From Fistularia commersonii (lineage: Eukaryota; Chordata; Actinopteri; Syngnathiformes; Fistulariidae): DNA of 64,000 nucleotides. A model generated the notes under the pieces. It worked only from the letters and a program-made list of their open reading frames with translations. It was not told the DNA's origin and made no database searches. Each line of letters starts with the position of its first letter. Positions within the stretch are counted from its first letter, which is position 1. Below, in pieces: positions 47,443 through 59,959 of this stretch. The DNA is taken from positions 17,796,179 to 17,860,178 of the forward strand of contig JBBMNZ010000002.1 of the NCBI GenBank assembly GCA_037954325.1, in the 5' to 3' direction. Position numbers and translations under genes: made by a program.

Positions 47443-50400
47443 GCACATGAGCAATGTAAAAATGGAGGGAGGAATAATTGGTATACCCAGACATATGCTT
47501 GCACATCATTATCTGCCTTGCTTGAAAGAAAGATTTATGTAACCACTCACAAAGCTCAAACACCAGCAGACACGCCAGCAACACTATGCCAGTCACTCAA
47601 ATGAGAACTTCATAGGGAATTATTGGATGTAAACTGGTAGGAGAGGGATGTTCCTACATTCCCCATCATCATCATGTTCCTATGAAAGAAACTTCCACTT
47701 GAGCCCTGATGTCTTTGATAATGGATCTGACTTTGCCCTTGTGTCTTCATATCTGGTCCCAGTGAGACACGAGTGTCTCTGAGCCAGCTGAAGCGTGCCG
47801 TCCCAGGAGAGGTGCAATGAGTGCTGGGTGAGAATGTAAGATGGAGATATTACAGGATGTGAAAATGAGAGATGTGTTCTCTCCGAGAACTCTGTTCCTC
47901 CAGTCCTCTCCACTTCTATAAATCTCCAAATCGCATACTTCCGGGGCAGTATTTTGCTCTAACTTCACATCACATTAATGTAGTGTCTCATTGACACATG
48001 ATTTGATACCTGGAGCAGCAGATTGAGTACTTGCTTCACACTAGAGCTGAATAGAAGCAGACCTCCGGAAATTGACTAAGTGAATTCAGTGATGATCCTT
48101 CCTTCCTGGTTTCCTGCATTAGAGCTGGCAGATAGGCGAGGATAAGGGACATAAATTCTGCAAATGACTGTTATTTTCATTTTTGATTCATCAGCAGGTG
48201 AGTAAGTCTATGAAAAATTTCTGTTGTCTCAGTAATGGGATAAATAAATGTCAAAGCAATAATATAACCTGTGCCTTCAAGGAATAGCAACCTACATTTT
48301 CTTTTATTCTGTCAATTATTTCAGTTCCGTGTTTCGGTTCTTTGGCTTTCTGTTTAACTGTTTAACTGTTCAACTCTCAACCTTATTACTAGATACAGCA
48401 AACAACTTCTTCCACTGTGAAAACTGATGTGTAAAGCACATTCCCCGCATGAAGATAACAACAACAAAAGAGAGCTGGTAATCTATCTGGCTCAACATAT
48501 ATATACATTTTTTGATATAGGTTTGATAGGTATTATTTTCTCTCTTTTTCCCTCTCTCTCACTCTGTAATATATGTGTATATGACCCCCTTCATCTAGAA
48601 AACACAACAGATGCCAGCCAGAATTAAAAGCAGAAAACACACTTTACCCTTGCCTCACTTCTTTTTAATGACTGTTAATTTTGATGTTTATGATTTTTTT
48701 TTTAGGTAGACTTCACAACTACTCAACCTGATATGAAGAATATTTGAACAGTATGAAAATTATAATCCAAATTGTAATAATCAAAATATAATCTTTATAA
48801 TCAAAAGAGTGTAAATATCAGCAGCTGTAACAGTAGTATAAAGAGCAATGTATCGCCAGTGCTGACAGTAGGTTTAATTTTTACCTTCAAATTAAAGTGA
48901 GATCATTGTTTGTATTGCTTCATAATGCTGTAATAATATGAAGAACGGCTTCTTGCATGGATGATAATATAAAGCAATGCAATGTTGTCAAGAGGCAAAT
49001 AAAATGGAAATTATATTTCCATCCTGCTTGAGGTGAACACAGCACTAAACTGCTGTTTGGCATAATATTGTGCAGTTGTGAGGTTAATGCTAGACTTGCC
49101 TTCACCATCATAAGGAACAAAAGTACAAATGTGTGCTGATGTCCTCCATGTTGGTTGAATGACTAATTAGACTTTTAACTAGTCAGTGTTCCTTGCATTA
49201 GTAACTGAGATGTTTTCAACAAAGGGCAAAAAGAAATATGCAAATATTGCAGACAAAAGTCATATAAATATCTTTGTTGGCTTTGTAGTATAGAAAACAC
49301 TATTCAAGTTATTCCAAGAGAAATCAAATTGAAGCAGCTTGATAAAATAAAATGTTGACATTTTCTTTCCATTCACAAATAATTGATCGCTGCATTTTGC
49401 AGTGTCGAAGGGAGTGCAAGAGGGAAAAGAACCATATCTGCTAGGTTAATGGAAGGTCAGGGGTCATCTGCTGGAATGCTGTGTTCCTGTCATCTTCCAG
49501 GTGTGAGGGCTATCAAACATCGTTAATAGTCTGAGTCAGATGTGCGCTGTCTCCCCTACAGCTCGCACCACTGCTATTTATGAAGACACATGGGAAGACA
49601 GTAAACAAAGTGTGGTTCTTTTGTAAAAAGAAAATTCAGTTTCATTTCTTTTGGACGTGCCTTTTGCATGATTCAGATAACCTGCAAATATTGTTGACAT
49701 TAACCTGTCAGTATATTTCAGGTGAGGTGCATTATATGGTGAAAAAGTAAGAATTCTTTTTTTCTGGTGGGTATAACTCTGAACATCTATCAGGAACGTC
49801 AGTATCTTCAATGCCCCTTTTTAAACAAAATATATCTATCACTACTTGAGTCTCATTACACTTCAGCTGGACCTTTTCAAGCTGTACCATCTTCCATTTC
49901 TACAGGATCTTCCAAAATACAGTACATGATATAAACACATAGACATAAAAAGGCTAACCTGTACAATGGACCAGTTTTCCTTTTTGTTTCCCCAGTCAAC
50001 TCTGTTGTCTTTAGTTGCAGGGCATTTCATAACATTGCATTGACTTTTCCAGCTTGGTCACCCTTTCTCCAATGACGATGGTCTGGTTTGAGGCATTTTC
50101 AACAACTGTCAAAAGGAAAAATAATTATTTCTGCCACATAAGCTTTTTGTAAAAACCTTTGTGAGCAGTCAAAAGAAAAATATGTGTTAATACTAGGAAA
50201 GGCTAATTATTACAACAGATTTTGTTAGCTGATATTTTCTGGTTTTGTCGGACAAGTGGCTGTCAGTGTTAAATAGAAACATCAGTAAAATACAGGTGGA
50301 CACTGTTTTTTTAATCTCCTTCTTCTTCTTCTTCCCTTTTGCTCTTTCCAGAGTATTAAGTCTGTACTTGGATTGCTTTCTACTCTTCCGGTAATTGTAG

Positions 50401-51144
50401 AGCTTCACAGAGGTGTCCTCTTTCCTGGCCGAAGCTGCACAATGCTGTGCCATCGCAATGCAGCTGAGACCAAATAGTTGAGATACTCTCACGTCACGGA
50501 AGAATTTTCTGTTTACCTCTTTGGCTGTATGTGTTTATTTTAAACTGAACTTGGGCATGTGATGATTTAGAGGGCCAAAGCCGGAACTATTTCCATCTGA
50601 AGCAATGACATCAATGGAGAAAGCAATTTGGTGGCCATTTATTTATGTATTTTGAACACATACTTGTGGTATAAACAGATATTTTGTTCATTTTAGCCCA
50701 TAAAGTTTATCAGGAGAGTTCTACTTCTAACTGTCTGGATCCATATATGGATCGCTGGTTGGAATCTTGTTTTTATTTAAATTTATCAGTGATTACTCAT
50801 TTAAAAGAAAGCCATTGTCTAAAATTAACCAAGAAATGGCCTAAGTATCAAAATGAATTACCACAACATTAGACATTTCTTTTTAAAATGAACAAGAAAG
50901 TCACAGAAATAAATAAAGTGAAGTTTAAACAGTACACTTAACTCAATTGTGTTGTTCAGATTATTCATACCTGACAAGGTGTTGTGTCTGTATCAAAATG
51001 CAAACAGACATATTTTGAAAATATTGAGGAATCTCATTATCTCTAAAGCTTTGAGATAACAACAGACTCTCAGAAATCTCTGCATTAAAGCTGAAAAGTA
51101 ATACTGGGTCAAAGATGGGATGTAACTGATGATTCAGCATGAAA

Positions 51145-51262
51145 TGAAATTACCCAGTCATTGTTGTCCTTCACGTCAGTACAAGGTGCAACTGAAAACC
51201 GGAGCCAATGCCTTGTATGTGCGAACGTACTTTGCCGGTAAAGCTGAGTCTGATTCTGATCT
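51145..51262 (+). mobile_element. L2-like LINE 3' end
   Basis: The sequence around 51210-51260 (CCTTGTATGTGCGAACGTAC, TTTGCCGGTAAAGCTGAGTC, then TGATTCTGAT) matches the typical 3' end and short tandem tail of fish L2-type LINEs, which usually read TTGGCCAATAAAGCTGATTC. The upstream boundary is not clear. Confidence 0.55.
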
Positions 51263-52940
51263 AATAATATCCCAAGCCCTCATGATGGATATTGGATTTA
51301 GAAAAAAAAAAAAAAAAACGCCCAAGAGGAGTATTGAGACTTCCCACTAAGCTCTTAACAGCAGTTTACAGTAGTCTTGCTCCGGAGGAGTCTCTTCTTG
51401 CTTAATAAGTAGTGAACACACCTGAGAGTTGAGCCACATTACTGGCAAGCTGGGGCCTACTGGCAGGCTGTTATCAGCTTGTTTGCATGGAATGCGTTTC
51501 ATGGAAGCACGTTCCTCCCCTGATGTAAACTGTACCATATGGAGGCTGTATGTTAGGCTTCAGTATTTTGGTTTTATTCCCAAAAAGACAGGAAACGTTC
51601 CGCTATATGCACAAAGCCTTAGCAAAGGCCACCTCTTCTGAAATTCTTCGGATAAGGATGTTTTCTGGGAAATGCCTCTTAAAAGTGAGATCAAGGTCTG
51701 CAGAGCATTTACAAGGCCATTAATCAGGTTGAGGTGAATGTCTTAGAGGGATATATACAGTACGTAAATGTTTCTAAAACTAATGAAAACACAGCCTCTG
51801 CAGGGAGAAAAAAAATACAGACATACACGCACACATTGGTGCAGTTTGTCTGTGGCTCCTTTACATTTATTTCAGGGCCAATTAATGTTCATTTTATACC
51901 TGTTTATTAATTGAAAAAAAACAGAAATAGAGCGTTTATACAACTGCAGATCATACTCATTGCCAGAATGATAAAACTCAATATAAATACATTCCTTTTC
52001 AAAATTTTTACTGATAGAAATGCATATAGAATATAAGATGCAGACATGCTTTGGCAATATGGCACAAATGGTTATTTATATTTAGGGTGATAAAAGATAG
52101 AAAGAAAGATTATCTGTGGAAAAACTGTTCTGCCATGAGTCAGAAGAAACATATGTTGGCACACCCAACTCCAAAGCAGAAAGCCATACCATAATCTACT
52201 TTTACTAAGGGACAATGCTAAGAGATCATAGGGGGTTGAATAATAACATTTTTTAGTGCTGTTGTAAGGTCCAACATGAAACTTTTACATCACATGATAT
52301 TTGTGGCTTTTGGAACACAAACAGCATAAATACATCCACAGTGGAGCAACAACAATAAAGTTATGAGCGGAAAGTTATGAAGGCTGCCATTTCTTGAATT
52401 TCTCTATGAGTCAAATGACTTGTTGGAAAGTTGTCTGACTATTCTTTGGTACAACTGCTGCAGGCGTCTCCTCTCACTGCAAGAACAGTGAGTTAAGGCA
52501 TTTTTTTGTTAATACCCTCCCCCCTTACTCCCTTCCAGATATGTTTATATTAACATGTGGTGAAGACACTTTTACAGAAGTCAGTACTACTTGGATGGCA
52601 GCTTTGAAAAAAAAGAGCCATTGCACTGGTGAATTCCTTGAGCACATACCTATCTCAGCAGGGGTCCCAGTGCAGTAAGCTTTGCACAACCCATGAAGGA
52701 AAGAAATGTAAAGTCAAGGCGGGGTCCAGCCCTCGAGTCTGAGGCCAGCTCTGATAACAGTGCCACAGCCAGTCCACTCTTTAGTAAGCTCATAAAAGTC
52801 GGCATAGCTAAAGATAGACACAACCAGTTTAAGGGGCAGCAATAAAATCGGTAGGAGACCCCCGGGGTCTCAACAAGAGAGGGTTCTCAGATGTTGCAGT
52901 GCTGCCTCCTGCCATTCTACTGAGCCTCAGTATTCATGAA

Positions 52941-52968
52941 CTCAACCCCTTTCATTAAAGGGGTTGAG
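52941..52968. repeat. Perfect 12-bp inverted repeat (hairpin)
   Basis: CTCAACCCCTTT and AAAGGGGTTGAG are exact reverse complements separated by CATT. No T-run or gene context explains it. Confidence 0.9.
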
Positions 52969-54388
52969 TGGGTCTGTGGGTCTGTATCAGTAAGGATATC
53001 CAGCAAGAGCAGTTGATTCCAAAGACAAGGAGTCTAACAAAATGTAAATAACATGATCAGCCTCAGAATCTTCTCATTGATTTAAGATTAGGTAAAGGTA
53101 AAGGTAGAAATGATTCAGCAAGCATCTAAGCCCATAGTAGAATTTCTAAGCTCAAGTAAAGTTACAAGAGAATACACGCAAATTCACCAGCCATTGGAAT
53201 GACTCAAACTCAATGGGGATGAAAAAATAAAATAACTAAAAACAAACATTAAAAAAAGAACACATCCCCACAATATATTTCAAATACAAAAAATTAGAAA
53301 ATGAAGTCGTTTGAATCAGCAGGGTGATCCTTTCATCAAGTAACATCGCTAGAAGTAAGTTTTTCAGCTACCAGTTTGTCCACTGGTTGCTCAAACTCAA
53401 CAAAAGCATGTGCAACTTCCCTTTTAATACAAAAGAGATATAGTATTTTAATCAACAGTTGTTATTAAACTTAGATTTACACTTTGTTCTCACAAATTAT
53501 TACATGCTGTTTAACAGAAATAATGTATTACTTGAAATGGTATTCCTAATTATACAATGTCTTTATACTGGATGCATTGTATGATATTCAATCACTTTTA
53601 TTATTCAGTCGAATATCCTCATAATATTGAAGATGTTTTTGAGGGGATATCCAATAATTCCCTCCTCACTAAGATTGGACTTGTGTCCTTTTCTTGCTGA
53701 GGGTTGGTCTGAGACATATACTGGGGACATGTGGGGAGAATTCTCACGCTATTTAAGGAGCTCAACAGGAGTGTTAATGTTTTGATATACCCTTGGGGGA
53801 GTGTTGGCACTGATATGAACTTTAACTTGATGAGTACATATTTAAAATTAATAATCCCTAGCATAGGTTCCTCAGTAGAACTATGTGCTGCCTGCACAGT
53901 TGATTGTGGGCTGCTTTGCACCCAAAGGGCCTCTGCATTCCACGCTCAGCTGGACATTCAACAGGCCACCACCTGTAGCATGTCAACAACCACAAGCTCA
54001 AAATGCATGGGGTTAAAAAACCCCAGCTCACTTAGTCAATTTACCTTGCCTGTAAATACAAGGCACTGTAGATAATACTAAAGTTACTTAAGCAATCTGC
54101 AAGTAAATGTTCCTGAAAAGAATGTAAAAATAGGAAGAGCAAAATCCGGTTGCAGGAGTTTCAACTGGAGAAAAAAAAAATCACTTCAAGATTTATAGTG
54201 GCACAGAACAGAGGGAGATTAGATAACACTGAAAATGAATATTTTTAGGCCCAAGATACAGTTAAAACAAAAGGAAAATATCTTTGATTGACATTTGCTT
54301 GTGGCTGTGTGTGTTAATATGGGAGACGGACAGTCTTTTTGTCTCAGCTGTCACTTGCAAGCCTGCACCTTGTGGCAACCCCCCCCCA

Positions 54389-54425
54389 ACACACACACAC
54401 ACACAGACAAACACACTCACACACT
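54389..54425. repeat. Imperfect (CA)n microsatellite after a C-run
   Basis: A short C-run at 54379-54387 is followed by CA dinucleotides with small interruptions. Confidence 0.9.
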
Positions 54426-55741
54426 TGGTACTGGAACATCTATTGTCCATAAAACATTCTTGTCGTTGTTTCATGCATTGTTGTGTCATTTTTTGGCTGT
54501 TGAGGCTTGGAGTTTTTGTCCTTGTAATCCTGCAGAATAGATCGAGTGACAGATAAAAAAAACAAAAAAAAAACAAGAAAAGGCCATAATTAATATTCTC
54601 TGGCAGCTGAAAGCGCTAATCTACAGTGATGTAAGATTCAAGAAAGCTTGAGGAAGTAGCTGCAACTGAAATTAAACAGATCTTCTCTGCCATTCCAAAT
54701 ACAAATATGTTTGTTTTGTAATCACCTTCAATTTTAATTGACATCAAATGCCACAAGAGAATAACTGCAATGGCCTCTGGAGGCAACAGCTCAGCACTGC
54801 AGTAGCTTAAAAAAAACATGCTCTAATGAATGGTTGAACAAATTGTTGGCTGTTTATCGCATAACTACAGTACAGTCATCATGCATTTTCATCAAGAAAC
54901 AACCTTGAAAGCACCAAAATGCTGCCATGTTTTCTAGATGACAGCATATTGCTCAATTCTGGATGACTCAGCCTCAAGGAGCGCTTCCAGATAGCTGGTT
55001 GAAAATCAGGCATGGGAGCTGGGAAAAACTCAAAGACTTCATGCTCCAAGCATTATCACTCTTCCTTTGCTCATGCTGCTGTAAATCAGTCTTGCAGTTC
55101 TCCATTATGGGAACCCCTTGACCTCCTGCAAGCTCATCAAGGCAAACAGTATCACTGTGTGGACACGCTCATTGACATCATCAGTATCCACTGCAGGCAG
55201 CATTAGATTTTAGTAGCTTCTGTCATTTCTACACTACCTACAAAAGCAAAAACTATGTCATGTATTATATAATTCTATATGTAATTTATAATTCTATTTT
55301 TTCCGTTATTTGTTGCATGCACACTTATAATTTTTCTTTAACCAAAGCCAAAGGCAATGTTCCCACAGCCAAAAAGTTCAGACACATGAATCAGGTTTGT
55401 AAAACAGTCAACAGTCAAACTTGCTTTTATCGACTTGAATTTCTCAAAGCCCGGGATGAAGTAGCTACGGATTACAAGAAATCGGAGTGTCTTGTATATC
55501 AAAGGTCAAAGATCCAAACTGAGACTCACAAAAGAGTCATCTGGAAGATAGTGTGTGATCTATTCACTCAAAACTACAGGTAGGGGCTCTTTTGACGTAC
55601 ACAGAGTGAAGAGAAAATGTTATTGCTCAAGGACACCTGATGCAGGGTGGATGCCTTTTCCCTATTTTTGCATGCCCCCTCTATATAAATCAATCCATGA
55701 ACAACTTATTCATTTCCATTTTTGGTCATTAATATGACCCT

Positions 55742-55874
<133 letters not shown>

Positions 55875-56359
55875 TTGGTTAGAGACATTAATCAGCAAGA
55901 AACTTGAGATTCAAAGGAAATTAGCTCACCATCAGGTTGTATAATACATAAAATTAACCAAATCCCTTACGAATCCATACATCTACCCACATATGTACAT
56001 ATACTTACAAACCCTCTTACACACAATGCCTGACCACATGATACGAACTCAAAAGTGGACAATTCCTACATCTGGAGCCATGATTGTAGAGTCACAGAAT
56101 GACAGAAAACAGGGTCTGAGTAATCCATGATTTTTTCAAAACCCATGCTTCAGGGAAATAATTTAATTAAGAGAGTGCAACATCAAATATGAATTTGATT
56201 AATTTAATTGCCGCATGTTCTACAATTAAACTCTAACAAACCTTTATCAAAAACCATATGAAAAGGTTAAACATAATTTAAAGGCAAAGAGAAATAAAGC
56301 TTCACAGTTTTCACTGAATCTTCAGAAAGCTTCTATTCACCGCTCTGTTTCTTTTTCTT

Positions 56360-56650
56360 TCATGATGGCATTGATGAGCAATTTTGTGAAGTGGACTGAA
56401 AAGAGCCACCTGAGGCTGAATGTCAGCGAGACCAAAGATATGGTCATCAACTTGAGGAAGAAGAGGTTGTCATCTCAGCCGGAGAGGGGGGACAGACTGG
56501 AATTTTAGCGCCGAAGCCGTATTCAAGGAGAGAACAAGCAGACTATTTCCTGAGGAAGTTGAGATCCTTCAGCGTGTGCAAGGTGATGTTGGACATGGTT
56601 CACTAGTCTGTTGTTGCAAGTGTTGTGTTCACTTTTACAGCCATCTTTCA
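56360..56650 (+). mobile_element. L2-like LINE reverse transcriptase fragment
   Basis: Translated pieces on the plus strand include MSNFVKWTEKSHLRLNVSET, continuing KDMVINLRKKRL (from about 56372), and, after an apparent deletion and frameshift, YFLRKLRSFSVCKVMLDMVH (about 56550-56607). Both are characteristic late segments of fish L2/CR1-type reverse transcriptases. Stops and the internal deletion show it is a dead remnant. Confidence 0.7.
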
Positions 56651-59600
56651 AAGATATCACAGCTCCAGCTGCAAGAGCATTGGTCTAATTAGACAATTCA
56701 CTTTGCCATTTATTACTTTTAAGCATATTGACCTCAACAAAATACAAGGTGCACTGAATACTAGTAATCGGAACCAACACAAGTTGAATTATAACGAATC
56801 AGAGTAACTGAAAGGAGTTGAACATACGAGAACTTTTCTAAGGACATTAGTCAGATAATCTGATGAGAAGCAAAATGACTTCATTGCAGAACAAAATGCT
56901 ATTTGTTGAATCCAATGCCTGTAAAAATTTGGTGATCCATGTGTTTTCAGGAGAACATCTGCACAGGTGTTCAATAACTAGGGAAAAAAGCAAAGAGAAA
57001 GTACAAGTACCGCATAAGTGTGAGATAGCTGGATTGATAGCCAGAAAGAATCTGTAGAGAGGTCAAAATCTTTTACGTAAGGCAAAATAAGATCAAATTC
57101 CATATTTGCATCATGCAAAATAACGCCTTCCTTCCTTTCTGTAAAAGACGAGTTTTCAGAGAAAAGCACATTAAAGTGTGTGTACATGCATTAATATTTG
57201 TTGAAGACCCGAGTTCAAGCATTATAGCAAGGGTGCTGTCTTTAGTTTAAAAATCTGACTGGACAATTGTAATTTTTCAAGGCATCATAAATGCTGACAA
57301 TTCTATATCAACTTTCACTCAATTCACCAATTTTTTGGTCTATTATTTTAATTGATAATTTTATTTGTTAAGTGTCATGTCTCTTACCAGGCACAGGTGC
57401 CCTTTGAAATCTCTCAATGCTACCTGCTAGAATAGAGAGGGACACGTCTACTTCAGGAGTTGATGGAAACCAACACAGGGGGTCAACCTTTAGAAAGATA
57501 ATAAAAATAAAAAGCAAAGTATAATATGGAAACTATTGTTATATACCAGTAGAGTTATAACTAGGAGGTAGGACCCACACACAGATACAGGACTCCGCAC
57601 CAAGAAAGACTGTATTCGAAAACAGCAAGTTTACTTAGACCAATTAACAGGTACACATGGACCGGTAAGGGGGATTCAGGGCGAATACTAAAAAGCAAAC
57701 ACAACTTGTCCTTGGGCATTTCTATTTTTTTTTTAATCCATATGATGAGCAGAATGTAGCAGAGATCAGTCTGCCATCTGCTCACCCAAAGGTGGTTGTG
57801 AAACAGCACGTTTTGTGAAACCCCTTCAGTAAAAATAAAGTTGTCAGAAGCCTTTGATCAAACTGTTCAAAGCTGATGCTTAGAAATTGGCCTTCTGGGT
57901 AGAGCAGTGAAATGAATGTCTGGAGTTCTGTCCCAGTACCAGTGGCAAGGACTGTTAACAGATGCCCAGTTTCCATCATATGTCTCCCTCACTTGGCAGT
58001 AGTTGCTTTTTGACATGTTACATCACACAGTAAGCCATTTTCAGAGGCGATCGAAGAACAGCCAGGAACACTGACAAATGTCATTGTAGGTAGACATCAC
58101 ATCCTTTCCCAACTAACTGAGCTTGACGCTGTTTCTCCCTTCAGACCTTCCTGGTACACAACCACAGGGCCACTAGGACTAGAAATCATCTCCATCTATC
58201 ATTGGTTGATATTACTGCCACTAACTGAGTCACCTCTACATTAATTGGATTGAAGCTGCAATGCTGTTTGAGTTGTTATGAGCCTATGGGGACTGTTGGG
58301 CCGACTGACAGACTGTGGCTTGATAGCCAACCTCTGAAGTCAGGACAAGGTTCAGTGGTTGTGGGAGCAGAGATATGGCAACCATTTAAAACATTATCAT
58401 GTTGGGGCCAATTCAAATGTAAGTAAGGGCCAGGAGTAGATGACATCATATTTTACTAACAATGATAAGGGCGTGTGTGTAATGGGAACAACTGTCAGCA
58501 CAGACTCTGCTGCAGTCTGCAGAGGTTTTGGGAGTGAGGTCTCTTCAGAGAATCCTGAATGGAGAATTATAAGCGTGAGCTTTGTTTTTCAGGCATCCCT
58601 GCATGGAAACTGTTGTGAAAGAAATAACAAACTGAAAAATATTTAGTGATATACTTTCTTAGTATAAGTATGCCGGATCTATTGACATCTTGTGGTGAAT
58701 TGTGCTGATTGCATGTCCCCGCCTCAACGAGTGAATAAGATGTACTATGTGCCTAACAAGAAGGCATTTGGGGGGCGCGTTGTATGGAAACAGAGGGAAT
58801 TTATAACATGGAGACTCTGAACTAACAAAGCATCAGCGTGTGTCCCATTGGTGTGATCACAATTGCATAGCTCAGAGCACAAGTGTGAATCCACCCAGGA
58901 TGCATTGCAGAAACATTAAGATCTGATTATCAGTATCACATATTGAGGCAACAACATGTGCTGCTTTCTTTCCAATTAAGGGCAGCTCACTCTGCAGCTA
59001 ATTTCAAAGTTATGCATATCTCCACCTCGGATCGGCTGACTATTTCAGGCTGTAGTGAGTCAACCGCGCTTTAAAAAAATTGGTAAAAGAATACAAACCA
59101 TTGCTAGTATGTCCAGTTACTTACATATTGTTCCTTTACAGGTTTGTAGACAATCTCGACAATCTGGTGCTTCATTACCAGAATTTTTTCTCTATAACAT
59201 AGTCAAATATTTGCCATGTTATAGAAAACAAGTAAAGGCAATACCACTACATAGTTAAGACAACAGAAATACAAGGAGACATTTAAGAAAAATATAATTT
59301 CCAAAAATAGCACAGGTCAACACCCGTGACAACCAAAAGACAGCAGGTTCGTGGAGATGCACTCTGCCCCATATGTCCCCCAGTCTGCAGCTATCTGTAA
59401 CTCATGTTGTTACAATAAGAATATTTTCTTACACATTGCATCTTACATATATCAAATGTAAGATATATATTACATATATATATCACATATATCTGTTATA
59501 CATACCCTAGGACAGGCACCCTTGATCAGCTGCACACTGAAAACTAAGAGTCCCACCCAGAGATCCAGATTAAACAGTCAATTCAAAAGGATTCAAGAGA

Positions 59601-59938
59601 ACCACTGAACTTGCTTGTCTGTATCTGTGTATTCATATTTCTTTGTAGAAGTAGACACTGTTTACAAAACATCCTTTTATTACCTAAATCTTTGTTTCAC
59701 ATACCACCCACTTTCCCAGCCATCCATTAATAATCAAAATCAATTTGCTGTCCTCACAGACTAAGTATGGTATTACAGTGAAAGACCACAGCACCACTGA
59801 GAATAGACTAGAATTTGTTTGTGAACCCATGAATTAGATCACTGTTTCTTTTGGCAATACGCTCTTCAGAGAAAGGAAAGTTTCTCAACAGAAAGAAAGT
59901 TGATATTTTTGCATATTAAGACCGATATGTAATGCTTT

Positions 59939-59959
59939 AGAGAGAGAGAGAGAGAGAGA
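59939..59959. repeat. (AG)n microsatellite
   Basis: Short uninterrupted AG array followed by an A-run. Confidence 0.92.

Noticed and set aside
50193..50492. 99-codon minus-strand ORF with a Lys-rich stretch
   Set aside because: The Lys run comes from a TTC repeat on the plus strand; no other evidence for coding.
53731..54075. 114-codon plus-strand ORF overlapping a 100-codon ORF on the other strand
   Set aside because: No domain recognised; chance ORFs of this size are expected in 64 kb.
57541..57680. Possible retroelement boundary
   Set aside because: The wording of the sequence recalled repeats, but I found no terminal repeat, coding motif or second copy.
59441..59463. TCTTACAT/ATGTAAGA hairpin in AT-rich DNA
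   Set aside because: An 8-bp stem in a TA-rich stretch is expected by chance; likewise for similar stems at 46148-46167 and 61606-61624.
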